The notes under the pieces were generated by a model. That model was given only the letters and a program-made list of their open reading frames with translations. It ran no database searches and had not been told where the DNA came from. The position numbers and the translations under genes are program-made. DNA of 64,000 nt from Crocodylus rhombifer (taxonomy: Eukaryota; Chordata; Crocodylia; Crocodylidae): contig JAVSML010020793.1 in NCBI GenBank assembly GCA_038503035.1, positions 74,707 to 138,706 on the forward strand. Reading direction: 5' to 3'. Of the stretch, positions 49,242 to 60,152 are shown one piece after another; within the stretch, counting starts at the first letter, position 1, and each line of letters begins with the position of its first letter.

Positions 49242-52033
49242 GGGGGATCTGGGTTTTCTGTTCACCATGGAAAAACATGGTAAAACCCAGATTTTTCTCC
49301 TTTTAAAGGAGAAAAACCTGGATTTTCTCTTTTAAAGGAGAAAAATGTGGGAAACAGTAGGAAAAGTTCCAGGCTGCAAGGGCCTAGGGGGAGCAGGAAG
49401 AGGGTGGTCAGGTAGGGGGTGCCTTGTACATGTATATGCACATGGCTGTCAGGCAGCCTGGAGAGCAGCTCCCACAGTCTGCTGGGACTGGGGGCGAACG
49501 GATTGAGGCCTCCATAGTAAAGGAGGGAGGGAGTTGGGTAGGGCCAGGACTGCTGCCCAGCTCAGGTAGTGCATGGAGCTTGGATCCTGGGGCTGGCAGA
49601 AGTGGGATGGAGCCAGGGGCAGCTCAACTAGGGGGCAACAGGGATGAGGATGGCTCCCCACTGCTGAGTGCACTCCCAGAGAAGGTATGGGGAACATATG
49701 CCCCCCAGATCTCTGCATGGGGTGGGAGTAGGTGCAGGCTGCCTGCTGCAGGCTTGGGCTGCCCACCGTGCTGCCCTCTGCTGCAGCCTTCGAGGCCCAG
49801 TGGCCGGGACCCAGTATGGCAGGGCACAGCAGGGTGGGGAAGCTTAGTGCCACTGCTGGGAGTTCACGTGGCCATGATGAAATGCCTCCTGCCCACCCGT
49901 CTTCAGTGGGGGAGGGGTCGCAGAGTTGTGCCCTTCACTGCTGCCAGCTGTGCAGGGGACATCTTGCCATGGCAATGTGGAACTCCCAGCGGCAGCAACA
50001 AGATTCCCTGCTCAGCTCTGCCCTCCTGTGCTGGGTCCCACCTGCTGAGCCACGGATGCCCTGGGGGAAGGCAGGAGGGCGGGAAGCCCACGCCTGCAGT
50101 GGGCAGCCCATGTCCACACCCCGTGATGGGTTCTGCTCTGGCCATGCCAACCATGGAGAAGCAGGAGTTGGGCTCCATGCTCTGCTCCACTGCAGCAGCT
50201 CCTGCATCTCATGGGCAACAGCCAGGGATCAGGTACTTCTGTGGAGGACAGGGAGCTGCAGACTCAGGTCCCTGGCCCCATAGCATTGACAGCTGGGGGC
50301 TGCCTCCAGCAGGGCTGAGGGGGTGGGGAATGTGGGACACCAGCAAGGCCAGGGGGCTGTAGTTGGGGAATGAGTGGCACCACCAGGGCTGGGGGGCTGT
50401 GGGTCAGGAGTGAGGGACAGTGGCATGGGCAAGGCACTACAGCTATGCGAGGCTTCAGACCGTGCTTCAGATCTGAAGAAGCTTTAGACGCTGTCACATC
50501 CGAAGCAGCATGTCCGGATCGAAGTGTTGGCTTTGTTAGACTTTTGTTAGGAGTTTCCAAACCGCTTTGGAAAACTTCGGAGCCACCTCAGAGATCCGGC
50601 CATAGGGTATAATGGGGAATCAATGAAATATCCATAAGTTTGTTGTTTTTTTGTCCGATTTGGATGAAACTTGCAGGGATGGTAGCCTCTAGCGAGGCCA
50701 TGAAGCCTGCCAAGTTTCAAGGAGATAGGCGCAGGGGTTTGGGGGGAACTGCGCCTCAAGCTGCAGGCAAGCAGAACTCATGACATGGGTGACACTGTGT
50801 GTGTTAAAGCACAGCAGGGTGAAAGCTGCAGGCCTGCTAGCCCCTGCTGCAGCCGTGAAGCCTGCCAGCTGTCAAGGACATAGGTGCAGGGCGGGTTCTG
50901 GGGCCCCTCATTCATGGGAGCGTGATGGGCCCATGGTGGCCTGGGCACACCCACCCATGGGAATGTGATGGACCCATGGGGCCCTGCACCTCTAGCTGCT
51001 GACAGGCAAAGCTTGTGACATGGGTGCTTGTGCAACTGACTGTCTCCGTCTTGGGGCAGTTGATTGTCTGTATTATTTCCTCTCCTTTAGTCTGTGGTTT
51101 TGTAGGTGTTAATCCTTGCTACTTAACTTGTTAACACATAACTAACGCCTACACAACTTCAGACTAAGGAGAAGAGATAATACAGACAATCAACTGCCCC
51201 AAGACAGAAACAGGCAGTTGCACGAGCACCCATGTTACGAGTTTTGCCTGTCAGCAGCTTGAGGTGCAGTTCCCCCCGCACCCCTGTACCTATCTTCTTG
51301 AAAACTGACAGTCTTCATGGCCTCAGGGGCTATCACTCCTGCAGTTTTCACCCCCCTGTGGTGTAACACATACACGTGGCATGAGTTTTGCTTTCAAGAA
51401 TTTGTGGTGTGGTTCCCCCCGAAACCCCTCCACTGATCGTCTTGAAACTTGGCAGGCTTTATGTTCTCAGTAGAGGCTACCATCCCTGCAAGTTTCATCC
51501 AAATCAGACAAAAACAACAAAGTTATAGATATTTCATTGATTTCCCATTATACCCTACAGCTGGATCTCCGAGGCAGCTCCAAAGCTTTGGAGCCACTTT
51601 GGCCGGATCAAAGCGGGAACCCGGTCCAGACCTCTGGATTGGATCACTGGCATCCAAAGCAGCCTTGCATAGGCCTTCAAGGCACCTACATTATTAGGAC
51701 TGCTCAGAACCACAAAGCAGCAGCACCATAAAGCGGGGGGGGGGGTGCCCTGATTGAAGGGGATGAGGGAGCTCTGAGTTTCCATGATAAAAAACGCAAA
51801 ATCAAACACCCAAATGTATAGGCATTTAGAATTTATTTTATGATAATGATCGAGGCACTGTTAGGCTTCCAAACTGCTTCAAAATTGTAAATATATCAAT
51901 AAAACATTGTGTGGCATTTCAATTTAAACCATGGAAAAATGCAGATTTGGGGGTTTTCTAATAAAAGAATTTGTGACTGTGCATTTTTGTCAGAGAACTT
52001 GCAATTTTTAAACAGAGAAAACCAGGATCCTTG
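49242..52033. mobile_element. composite hAT element, 2.8 kb
   Basis: Outer ends GGGGGATCTGGGTTTTCTG and rc CAAGGATCCTGGTTTTCTC. The flanking octamers CATATAAC (49234-49241) and CTTATAAC (52034-52041) differ at one position. It is the same terminal family as 4493-5590, 56312-56542 and 57626-57777. The interior holds the GC-rich module (near 49500: GATTGAGGCCTCCATAGTA) and a 1.2 kb palindrome (50443-51672) that is probably a second, nested element. Long open frames inside have no recognisable protein. Confidence 0.75.
50443..51672. repeat. 1.2 kb imperfect palindrome
   Basis: Two arms of about 600 bp face each other around about 51125. Examples of pairing: TATAATGGGGAATCAATGAA (about 50608) with TTCATTGATTTCCCATTATA (about 51534); GAAACTTGCAGGGATGGTAG (about 50666) with CTACCATCCCTGCAAGTTTC (about 51478); GGCAGTTGATTGTCTGTATT (about 51055) with its complement at about 51179. 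Each arm also contains a direct duplication of a CATGAAGCCTGCCA-type unit. The ends read TATGCGAGGCT and rc TATGCAAGGCT. Confidence 0.85.
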
Positions 52034-52162
52034 CTTATAACCCTCTAGGCTAGAGAAAAGCTTCACGTCATTAAAAAAGATTATCAACTTTTCACTGGAA
52101 TACACTTTTGAGCAGGTGGTATTTCAAAAAAGTAGGCATTACAAGAGTCTGCTATTTTAGAT

Positions 52163-53125
52163 AATCATAGAATCATAGAGAAGTAGAGCTAGAAGAACCT
52201 CCAGAGGTCACCTAGTTCAGTGGTTCTCAACCTTTTTTGTACTGGAACCCATTTGCCAAGATCAATGGCTTGTCTTGACCCATGCACCCCTGGTCCTGCC
52301 GCCTGACCCACAGCCCCCTATCCCCCCTGGGCCATGCTGACCCTCACTCCCAAGCCTCAGCCCCCTCCCCCTGCACCAAGCCCTGATGAAGGGGGCCCCC
52401 ACCTTCCCTCATCCTGCTCAGGCCTGAGTGCCATGACTACAGTGGCTCCAGCTCATGTCAGGGGCAGTGGAGTGAGGATGGAGGGAGGAGGAGCAGAGGT
52501 CTCTGGCACACCTGCCCTGGGCTAGGGTTCATGTGCTGTGCCAGGCAGCCTGGTCATGGCCCCTCCTGCCACTCCAGCAGTGTCTTCCAGCTGTCCCGCC
52601 CACAGACACCAGCCTTGGTGTCACCAGCCTGGCCATGTAGGTCTGCTCTACCCCTTCCCCTGATGAAGCAGCAGGAGCTTTCTCCTCTGCTGTCCTTGCC
52701 CTGCTAGAGCCTCAGCGCCCAGCTACCTTCCCTCAATGCTGGCAGCTACCTGCCCCCAACCTCCCCCAACAGTCCCCAAGCCCTAGCCCTCCAACCCCAA
52801 CTCCTGATACACTTAGCTTCCTCTGGCTGCTGGTCTGGGCCCTCCAACCCCTGCTCCCAGGACCCTGCCTGGGTGCTGCTGGCCATGCCCCAAACAGGCC
52901 CTTGCAGGCTGGAATACTGCCAACCTGCAAGGGGAAACCCGTGCTCTCATACTTTTTTCTGGCACTTGCTTACAACCCTTTGAAATATTCTTGTGACCCA
53001 CTTTTGGATCGTGACCCATGGGATGAGAAATGCTAGTTCAACCCCCTCCCCTCCCCGCGAGGCTGGATCATCCTTAGCCAAGCCATCCCGTATCTTTTTT
53101 ATGAATATGATGCATGTATCCTCAA
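52163..53125 (-). mobile_element. CR1 3' end split by a hAT element
   Basis: The plus strand at 52163-52219 is the complement of a CR1 3' tail (AATCATAGAATCATAGAGA, then CCAGAGGTCACCTAGTTCA). It continues at 53033 after the hAT insertion with AACCCCCTCCCCTCC and GGATCATCCTTAGCCAAGCC. Confidence 0.85.
52220..53032. mobile_element. hAT element inserted in CR1 tail
   Basis: Starts GTGGTTCTCAACCTTTTT and ends GGGATGAGAAATG, flanked by identical CTAGTTCA at 52212-52219 and 53033-53040. The GC-rich interior has no transposase. Because it interrupts a CR1 tail, it is younger than that CR1 copy. Confidence 0.88.
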
Positions 53126-53129
53126 TGAA

Positions 53130-54075
53130 CATCAGCAAACAGTGACAGGCTGGCAAGGTTGACATACATATACTGCAGAAGCAAGCCAGTTTTTTCAACC
53201 CAAAGATGAGAATAAACTAGATCTGGGTGATCTAAGGTCAGAGAGATTAAGTTTGGGTAATGACCTATCCATATAGAAATTGTCGATGTATTAACCTATT
53301 TTCCTAAATGCTGTGTTTCCAATGATTGCTACATTGTAATGCTTAATGAAAGAAGCTGTGTTTTTAGTTCTCATGTCTACTAAAGTAGGTGAAGTACTTT
53401 GGCATCCTTTAAAATGTAGATTGGATACCTACAGATGTATAACAATAAAATTGTTTTTCTCTAGTAATATTACACATTTTGACTGAGAAACATTTTCATT
53501 TAGAGGCCTTAATGCCAGTGGTTGAAAACCAACAGATAAAACATATGAAACCATACTAACATTGTGCCTCTGTTTAAAAATCAGTTAAAATACAAAGTAA
53601 TTGCAATCAGTAATTGCAAAGTAAATGCAATCAGTTCTGCAAAACCTGTATCTGGCATAGCTTCAGACATGCATTTTACTGTATGTCAAACAGTGCAATA
53701 AACATTTAGATGTCATACAGATCCCTGTCATTTAGATGCCAGACCTGTTTCATCAGCAGGTATATGTGTTTATTATATGCGTTCTTTCAACAATTCAGAA
53801 ACCATTAAATTTCACTATCTAGTACATAAGATATTTTTTCTGTGAAAAATCTTTGTTTACAGTGATAAATGTGTTACCAGAAACAAAAGCAAACTTGTAT
53901 CTTATGGGACTCTAACTGCTCAGAATACAAATATTTATTATGCTAGCCAATCCTAAAATCCAGTTCTATATATGTATCTCAATATTTTAATACATTTATT
54001 GCCAGGAGACAGTTTTGAAATAGTTTTTTTCCCTTACAAAGAATACAGCCTCATGTAGGATGGGGGTTTTGTTTG
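53130..54075. other. SFMBT1 intron, nothing recognised
   Basis: AT-rich, repeat-poor intronic DNA; no gene or element seen. Confidence 0.6.
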
Positions 54076-54350
54076 CAGTTTTGGGCTCCAAATTTTGAAA
54101 AGGACATGGAGAAATTAGACAGGTCCAGAGGCAGGCAACACAAAAGATCACAGGTTTGGAAAACAAATCAAATGAGGAGGTTGAAGGAAACAAGTATGAT
54201 CAGCTTGAAGAAAAGGCACTTAAGATACAAGAAGACATGGCAGTCAGTATTCAAATATCTGAAGTGTTGCCATAAAGAGGAGGGAAAACAAATTTTATTT
54301 TCTTGCTGCAGAGAGTAGGATGTGGACCGATAGTTTGAAGTTGAAGCAAA
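54076..54350 (+). mobile_element. old CR1-group LINE fragment
   Basis: Degenerate plus-strand sequence reads QFWAPNFEKDMEKLDR and then SMISLKKRHLRYKKTWQSVF, which follows the RT C-terminal pattern of CR1-group LINEs (QFWAP..KD..KLE; LEKRRLRGD). It is more diverged than the other copies. Confidence 0.7.
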
Positions 54351-54359
54351 GTATGGTTA

Positions 54360-55230
54360 AATTGGTGTAACAGAGTCTGGGGCTCCTGTTACTTTAAGGA
54401 GAAAAGCTGCAGCTGATAGAGCCCAGGCAGCAGAATACAGGCCAGAAACAAGAAAGGCAACAGAGAAACACTGCTGCCTAGGCAGGGAGCTGCTCATTAA
54501 AGTAAGGGGGTGCCCCTGCAGCCTGGTCAGGAGAACTCTGCTTAAGATGCTTGTTGCAAAGGTAGCTGCTAGGCAGTAAAACAGCAGGGCAGAGCCTAGT
54601 TTGTGCAGCTGGGGTGCTGCTAGAGCAACAGTCACAAGCTGCCATGGAAACCAGCCATCAGGTCATAAGGAGAAACTCCTGTGGCTGGCTGGGACACCAC
54701 CTGATCTGAAGGGCTTATAAACTACCTAAGCTCAGAGCCTGAGCCAAAAACACAGTCTGGCCCTGTAAGCTGCAGAGAGAAGAGCTCTTAGTTTGAAGAG
54801 TATTTAACAGAACGCCCAGTGAACTCCTGGCACATCCTGGGAATGCAAGTAAAGCACTGAAGGCTTGCTACTAGGGGGATATGACCAAGGGCCAGTAGGG
54901 TGTAACACAGCCAGCAGGCTTGGAGTTTTGTGTTATAGCCAAAGAGCTAAGTTCTTTGTTATAGTTTACACCGGTGGTTTGGGTTTGGGACTATCAGGGG
55001 ATGGCAAAGGTCCCAACAGTGACTGAGGGCATGAGAGTGTCTTGAGGCCTGCCAGGGAAAAGGGAAGATGGAACATGGAAGCATAGGCGGCAGAAGGCTG
55101 GGATGAAGGGGCTCATTCCCCTCAGATGTGGGGCAGCAGGGGTCACAAGGCAGCCTGGCCACGGGCTGCAGCCAGGATCATAGCCTGGCATGGGGATCAC
55201 TAGCAGTACAGCAGGAAAGTACATCTACTT
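54360..55230 (+). mobile_element. LTR-like repeat (related to 61853-62958)
   Basis: Begins near TGGTGTAACAGAGTCTGGGG; a TATA-like GGCTTATAAACTACC is at about 54713, and the segment GAGCCTGAGCCAAAAACACA to TTTGGGACTATCAGGG aligns by eye with 62030-62250. The TATA box, the GC-rich leader and the absence of a frame suggest a solo LTR of a retrovirus-like or Gypsy-like element. The exact ends were not resolved. Confidence 0.45.
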
Positions 55231-55234
55231 TGAA

Positions 55235-55915
55235 GGGGAAGGGACTTGGGGGTACAGATTGAGGTCCTCACATTGAGGGAGAGAGTGGCACACAGGCCAT
55301 TAGCAGGAGCTGGAGTAAATGGGGCACTGGCTGGGCTGGGTCATGGGACAATCAGAGCCCAGGTGGCTTGCCCAGGGACTGGTGGGGGCAGGGCTCCCAC
55401 TGCTGTGCACACCTTGGTGGAGGCCCAAGAGGCATGTGGCCTCCAATCTGTGTGTGGGGCGAAGGTGGCTGCGCACAGGGCTTTGCTTCATGCTGCAGGT
55501 GCCCCAGGAGTGGCACAATACCATATGCCTCCTGCTGCTGGGCTGCAGTGTGTCCCCTGCCCGCCTGGCAGCAGGATGCATATGGTATCACACTGCTCCC
55601 AGGGCAGCTGCAGCAGGGAGGAAAGCCTAGTGCACAGAGGCAGCCACCTCTGCTCTGCACACAGATTGGAGGGGGGCACATGGTCCCTGGGTCTCTGCCG
55701 GGGTGTCCACAGTGGCAGCAGCCCCCGTGTCCCTGGATGAGCCATCTGGGCTCTGACTGTCCCACGACCCAGCCCGACCAGGGCCCCATTCACCCAACCC
55801 CTGCCCCACTCCCTCCCTCACTGCTGGGGCCTCCATCTGCCCCCTCACAGTCCTTCCCTTTCCCCCACAGACTTACCTGCTGGGAGGGGAGGGAGCACAT
55901 GCGCTCAGCCCCTAT
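55235..55915. repeat. palindromic GC-rich module (hAT interior)
   Basis: Contains GGTACAGATTGAGGTCCTCA near 55250 and the inverted counterpart GCTGGGGCCTCCATCTGCCC near 55825, with CAGACTTACCTGC at the right end. It is the same module as in the elements at 10948, 39420 and 49242. Flanking hAT ends were not found, and a gap lies 90 bases to the right. Confidence 0.55.
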
Positions 55916-56008
55916 AAATAATTTTTTATCCCTCTGCCAATGCATGGAAGATATTGTAATTAGCTGTTTTGAAATCAAAACTTCACAACTTAAGAAGGAA
56001 GAAGCAAA

Positions 56009-56018
56009 NNNNNNNNNN
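56009..56018. other. assembly gap (10 N)
   Basis: Ten undetermined bases. The true length is unknown. The gap adjoins the end of a palindromic GC-rich repeat. Confidence 0.99.
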
Positions 56019-56311
56019 GAAGAATGGCTGAATAGCAACACCTGAGGCATGGGCAGAGGCTGTGAATAGCTCTTAAGGCTGCTGATGCCCTGGTGGGCGC
56101 AAATGGGCCAGGACAGCCCACTTAGCTTGAGGGCCAGATGGAGACCATTGAGGTTTGGAAGGGATCTGCTGGCTGTCAGAGGAATTGAGGCCTACTCTAG
56201 GACCCATTAGGTGGCCCCCCTTTCAATCAGACAAGTACATCAAGGCATGGCTGGCAAGTGAGGAGGGGAGGGTACCCTAGAGCTGGAGCATGGCATAGGT
56301 TGCGTGAGCAC

Positions 56312-56542
56312 CAGGGATCCTGGTATTCTCTGATTTAAAAAAAAAAATCCCCTATTTTTGGATTTAAAAAAGTAACATTCCACATTTTTTCATGATCAAA
56401 ATGAAATGTCGCTAATATATTAATATATATATACAGTGGTGTTTCATTTTAATCACACAAAAATGTGGATTTTGGGTTACTTAACCTGAAATTTGGGTTT
56501 GTTTGTTTGTTTTTTTTAAACCAGTGAAAACCAGGATTCCTG
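56312..56542. mobile_element. hAT MITE, 231 bp
   Basis: Starts CAGGGATCCTGGTATTCTC and ends GAAAACCAGGATTCCTG. The flanks GTGAGCAC (56304-56311) and GTGACCAC (56543-56550) match at seven of eight. The AT-rich interior is largely palindromic. Same family as 57626-57777. Confidence 0.9.
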
Positions 56543-56589
56543 GTGACCACCAAGGACAGTCACAGCTGCCCCTGAGGCTCAAACCTTCC

Positions 56590-57328
56590 TACAGTTAGAG
56601 ATCTGGAAAATCTTCTTCACTGTTAAAACAGTGCGGCAGTGGAAGATTCCCTAGGGGAGTTCTTGAATCTCCATCACTGGAGGTGTTCAAAAAGAGGTTG
56701 GATAAGTATGGGTCAGGGATGGTCTAAGAGTAGTTATGCCTATGCAGTACTACGGATATTTCCTATGCTTTCTGGGCTTTGCTGGTCGCTGGATGGGGCC
56801 AGAAAATTTTCCCCACTCCTGCTGCTATATGTGTTAGCAGGAGCAGGAGGGGAAGGGGTTTATCTTGGAAACACTAGGTATTGCAACCAAGGCTGGAGAA
56901 GTTGACTGGGGTGCGGCCAATGGTCCCACTGGGACTTCAACCCAGAGGTTTTTGGCTAGAGGGTTTTCTTTCTCTTCCCAGAGCAAGACCTATCACTAGG
57001 GTCAGGAAGGAATTTTACCCCAATGGTCAGATTGGTATAGCTTGTGGGGGTTTTGTTTTCCTAATAGGGGGGAGGGAAGCATGACCCTCTTCCTTGAAAC
57101 TCTGCAGCAGAAAGACCCTGGCCACCATCGTCTACCTGTGGCAGATTTAGGTGCTATGCCTTGTGGTTGTGTCAGGGTTGATTGAATCGTTTTGCTAATA
57201 GGTTAGACAATGGATTTGTATAGGATAGTTTGGATAAGGATGATCCTACCTCAGGCAGGAGGTTGGACTAGATGACCTCTGAAGGTCCCTTCCAGCTGTT
57301 CTTTTCTATGATTCTATGATCCTGGTAT
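56590..57328 (+). mobile_element. CR1 3' end with long UTR
   Basis: Plus-strand CR1 3' region: CTTGAATCTCCATCACTGGA, then GGTTGGATAAGTATGGGTCA, a spacer, GGTTGGACTAGATGACCTCT, and the tail TTCTATGATTCTATGAT at about 57303-57319. It has the same structure as 13838-14702 in the opposite orientation. Confidence 0.88.
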
Positions 57329-57625
57329 ATTTAACAAAAAGCACTTAGATAGCTTACAGGAAAACGTCCAGGAACAATCAAGATATGATTAATACAACAC
57401 TAATGGCCCTGACTTCCACTGGGATATCCATTCCTGGGAGAAAAGATACTAAAATAACCTAACTTTCAAAATTTGGAGCCCAAAACTTTCAAGATTAACG
57501 CAACACAGTTTTCATGGCACCAGATGCAGTAATAATTGCATGCTTTTACCAACTGCAGATTTATTTGGGATATATAATTTTAAAAAAATGTTTAACTTCC
57601 TCTAACTTAATGATCAACTAATAAC

Positions 57626-57777
57626 CAGAGCTCCTGGTTTTCTCTCGTAATAAAAACATCCCCAATTTCCAGATTTAAAATAGTAGTCCAAAATCCATGT
57701 TTTTCCATGATCAAAATGAAACACCATTATTATATTTCTATATATATATCTATCATCAGAGAAAACCAGGATCCCTG
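57626..57777. mobile_element. hAT MITE, 152 bp
   Basis: Starts CAGAGCTCCTGGTTTTCTC and ends GAGAAAACCAGGATCCCTG. The flanks CTAATAAC (57618-57625) and CTGATAAC (57778-57785) differ at one base. It is the shortest, probably minimal, member of the CAGGGATCCTGG terminal family. Confidence 0.92.
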
Positions 57778-58468
57778 CTGATAACACAGCAGGTTAGACA
57801 CAGATGTTACTGGGAACTACTCCCCACTCTCAGAGTCCTTTGACTAGGGGAAGGAGGGAAGTCCAACCAGACAACACAGCTCACCTGAAACCCATGCTAG
57901 ATGGGAGGAAGGGAGCACCTATGAATGAGCAGCTAATTGCTTAATTGATGAGTCATTGGGTTGCTCATTTTTTTCTTGGGCTCTGGGCACAAATTCCCCT
58001 CATCCTTTCCCTAGCCCTCCCACCTCCTCACCCCTCCCTCCCTGCCCTGCTGCATTCTGGTCCCTGCTGGGGAGCCCTGTGGCTTCCTTTCCCCACTTCC
58101 CTGCCAGACTATGCCCATCCTGAGCTAAAGGATAACTAGTAAGCTAACTGGTTATTATTTCACTTATCAGTTAAACACATGCATGATTAATTGTTTTAGC
58201 TTTCACATCCCTAAGACTTATTCATCACTTGACAGACTATATTCAGAGTAAAGATTGTCAAAACCCTTCCTTTTGCACTATCGCATTGCTGGATATTGAG
58301 ATCATTGATTCATAGCTGGCAGATAAAATATATGGCTCATGGGTTATATCCAGCCTGCAAGGCCATATCATTTGTTCTGCAGAGCTCCAAGAGAAGCAGG
58401 GAATTCAAGGGCTGGGCACAGGGGGCAGAGCCTGATTCCAAAATCCAGGATATGGAGACCTGTTAGGG

Positions 58469-60041
58469 CAGGGGTGGGCAAAATATGGTCCACAGGCCAC
58501 ATCTTGTCTACTAGGCAATTTCATCTGGCCAACAGGAACCCACCAACTAGTTGTACCTTGCCCAGCCCACATAGCTTGCACCCACCTTTGTGGGCAGAAG
58601 GGCCTGGCCCAGCCTAGGCAGAACACAGCTTCCAGGCAGAGCTGCTCTTGCCACTGCTTCAGTTGCCGGGGGACCTGCTCGGCTTCCCTGGTGTTCTGCT
58701 TGTTCCAGGCATCAGGTAGAGAAGTGGCAGGGGTGGGACCAGAGGGAGCTGCAGCTGGGCAGGAGTGCACAGCATGGGGCTGGGGCAGCACAGAACCCAT
58801 GCCCGAGGTGTGAGTGAGGCAGGGGTGGGTGTGAGGGAGGGAGAGTGGGGGGGTGGTGACCCCACACATACTCCCCACCATGGCGCACAGCCCCTGCCAG
58901 CAGTGGCAGCAGAAGCAGTGGGGGTCAGTGCTCATGGCCTGTGCAGGTGCTGCTTTCTGGCAGCATGCAGCTCTGGCCAGCACTGCATATGGTGGTGAGG
59001 AGTGCAGCCTGGCTGGCACACCTCTACTCATCACAAGTGCAGCTCCTGGCACTTGTGCATCACTGAACAAAGCTCTACACAAAGCAGGGGCTCCCCTCCA
59101 CTTCTGGTGGAGTCCCAGGACCTGCATGGAAGACTTGCAAAGGCAGCCGGCACCACTGCGCAGGGCTTCCCTCAGTGGTGCACAACTGTTGGGATCTGCA
59201 CATGCACCATGTGGAGCCCCACGTGACAGAGGCAGTCTGGCGAGACTGCACTCCTTGCCACCATGTGCAGTGCTGCCCAAAGTTGTGCGCCACTGGGTGC
59301 CAGCACCTGTGCAGGCCATGAGCACCAGCCCTCTGCTGCTGCTGCTGGGGTGGGGGCTATGCACCATTGGGGGTCCCTATACCTCCTCACCCTCCCTCAC
59401 ACCCCACAAACACCACATACCCATGCCCTGCCACATATATACCCTATTGCTCCCTCTCACACCCCCTAACAAGTTCCCCCACACACCCTACCATACACAC
59501 ACCCACCCCTAACCACACACAACACAAAAGAGTAAGACTTTATTTTTGAGTTATTATGCAATAATCTCTATATGCAGTACACAGACATATCATGACAAAA
59601 ATATTTTTTGAAATAAAATGTAAATGTTTATAGTAGGTGTTTAGCTTTTAGTATACGATCAAGAACCAGAAAAAAACTAAGATGGCAACTCTCCCCTCCC
59701 AAAAAGAGTACTTTTGGGGCAAGGGGAGGGGCTTTTGGTGGCAAAGGGCAGGGGTTAGAGGGCAGAACATTTTGGTCCCAAGATGGTGACCGGGGGTGGG
59801 GCAGCTGTCAAGGGGCAGGGCTACCCTTGCAGTCCTCAATAGCTCACCAAAACTCATTAAGCGGCCTTCCAGCCAAAATAACTGCCATCCCCTGTGCTAG
59901 GGATCCGTGTTAGTGGCAGAAGGCAAGCAACAACTTAACTCATGCTGCTCCCTGCCACTGCCTTGCAGGCTGGATCTGGCCTCAGGATGGTGCTCGTGGC
60001 AGAAGTGGTGGGGGGAAGGTCAAAACAATTTGTCACCCTTG
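58469..60041. mobile_element. probable hAT element, 1.6 kb
   Basis: The left end CAGGGGTGGGCAAAATATGG and the right-end complement CAAGGGTGACAAATTG form an imperfect terminal repeat. The interior contains the AT-rich/GC-rich repeat shared with 1-480 and a CA/CCT-rich stretch (59380-59520). The flanking octamers do not match well, so the limits are tentative. It ends 47 bases from an SFMBT1 exon (60088). Confidence 0.5.
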
Positions 60042-60087
60042 ATCTAGTGTTTTTACAGCTTCTTAACCCAATGACCAAATCTCTCAC

Positions 60088-60152
60088 CTGAGTCAGCAGA
60101 GTTCAGTTCCTGATTCTTCAGTCCTTCATGGACTGCCTTTGAAGATAGAATT
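60088..60152 (-). CDS. SFMBT1: SFMBT1 exon: linker after the MBT repeats
   Basis: 65-base exon encoding ILSSKAVHEGLKNQELNSAD followed by S. This matches the segment of vertebrate SFMBT1 just C-terminal of the fourth MBT repeat (human SSRTVHEGLRNQELNSTES). The acceptor is ATCATTTCAG, the exon begins with the last base of a codon, and it ends with a G before GTGAGAG. That G joins TG at the start of the next exon to make the Val codon expected from the human protein. This short exon was found by reading the minus strand, not as an open frame with its own start. It is separated from the next exon by an 11.7 kb intron. Confidence 0.92.

Larger units (their letters stand above)
24152..60152 (-). 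other. SFMBT1: SFMBT1 gene, 3' part (eight coding exons)
   Basis: Minus-strand gene span covering the C-terminal half of Scm-like with four MBT domains 1, a Polycomb-group-related chromatin reader and repressor. Eight exons (60088-60152, 48247-48386, 43919-44028, 41649-41824, 40628-40803, 39004-39249, 36878-37006, 24152-24292) total 1183 coding bases. That is about 394 residues, matching the C-terminal part of the 866-residue human protein as I remember it. Every acceptor is AG and every junction keeps the reading frame; one donor is GC. The exons with the four MBT repeats and the promoter are beyond the right edge. The introns are 11.7, 4.2, 2.1, 0.85, 1.4, 2.0 and 12.6 kb, and most of the bulk of the large ones is transposon sequence. 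Confidence 0.95.

Noticed and set aside
49424..50362. 312-codon plus-strand open frame
   Set aside because: GC-rich interior of a hAT element; Gly/Pro/Ser/Ala-rich translation with no domain, several equally long frames on both strands.
58405..59367. 320-codon minus-strand open frame
   Set aside because: Lies in a GC-rich transposon interior; low-complexity translation and overlapping frames of similar length; no family recognised.
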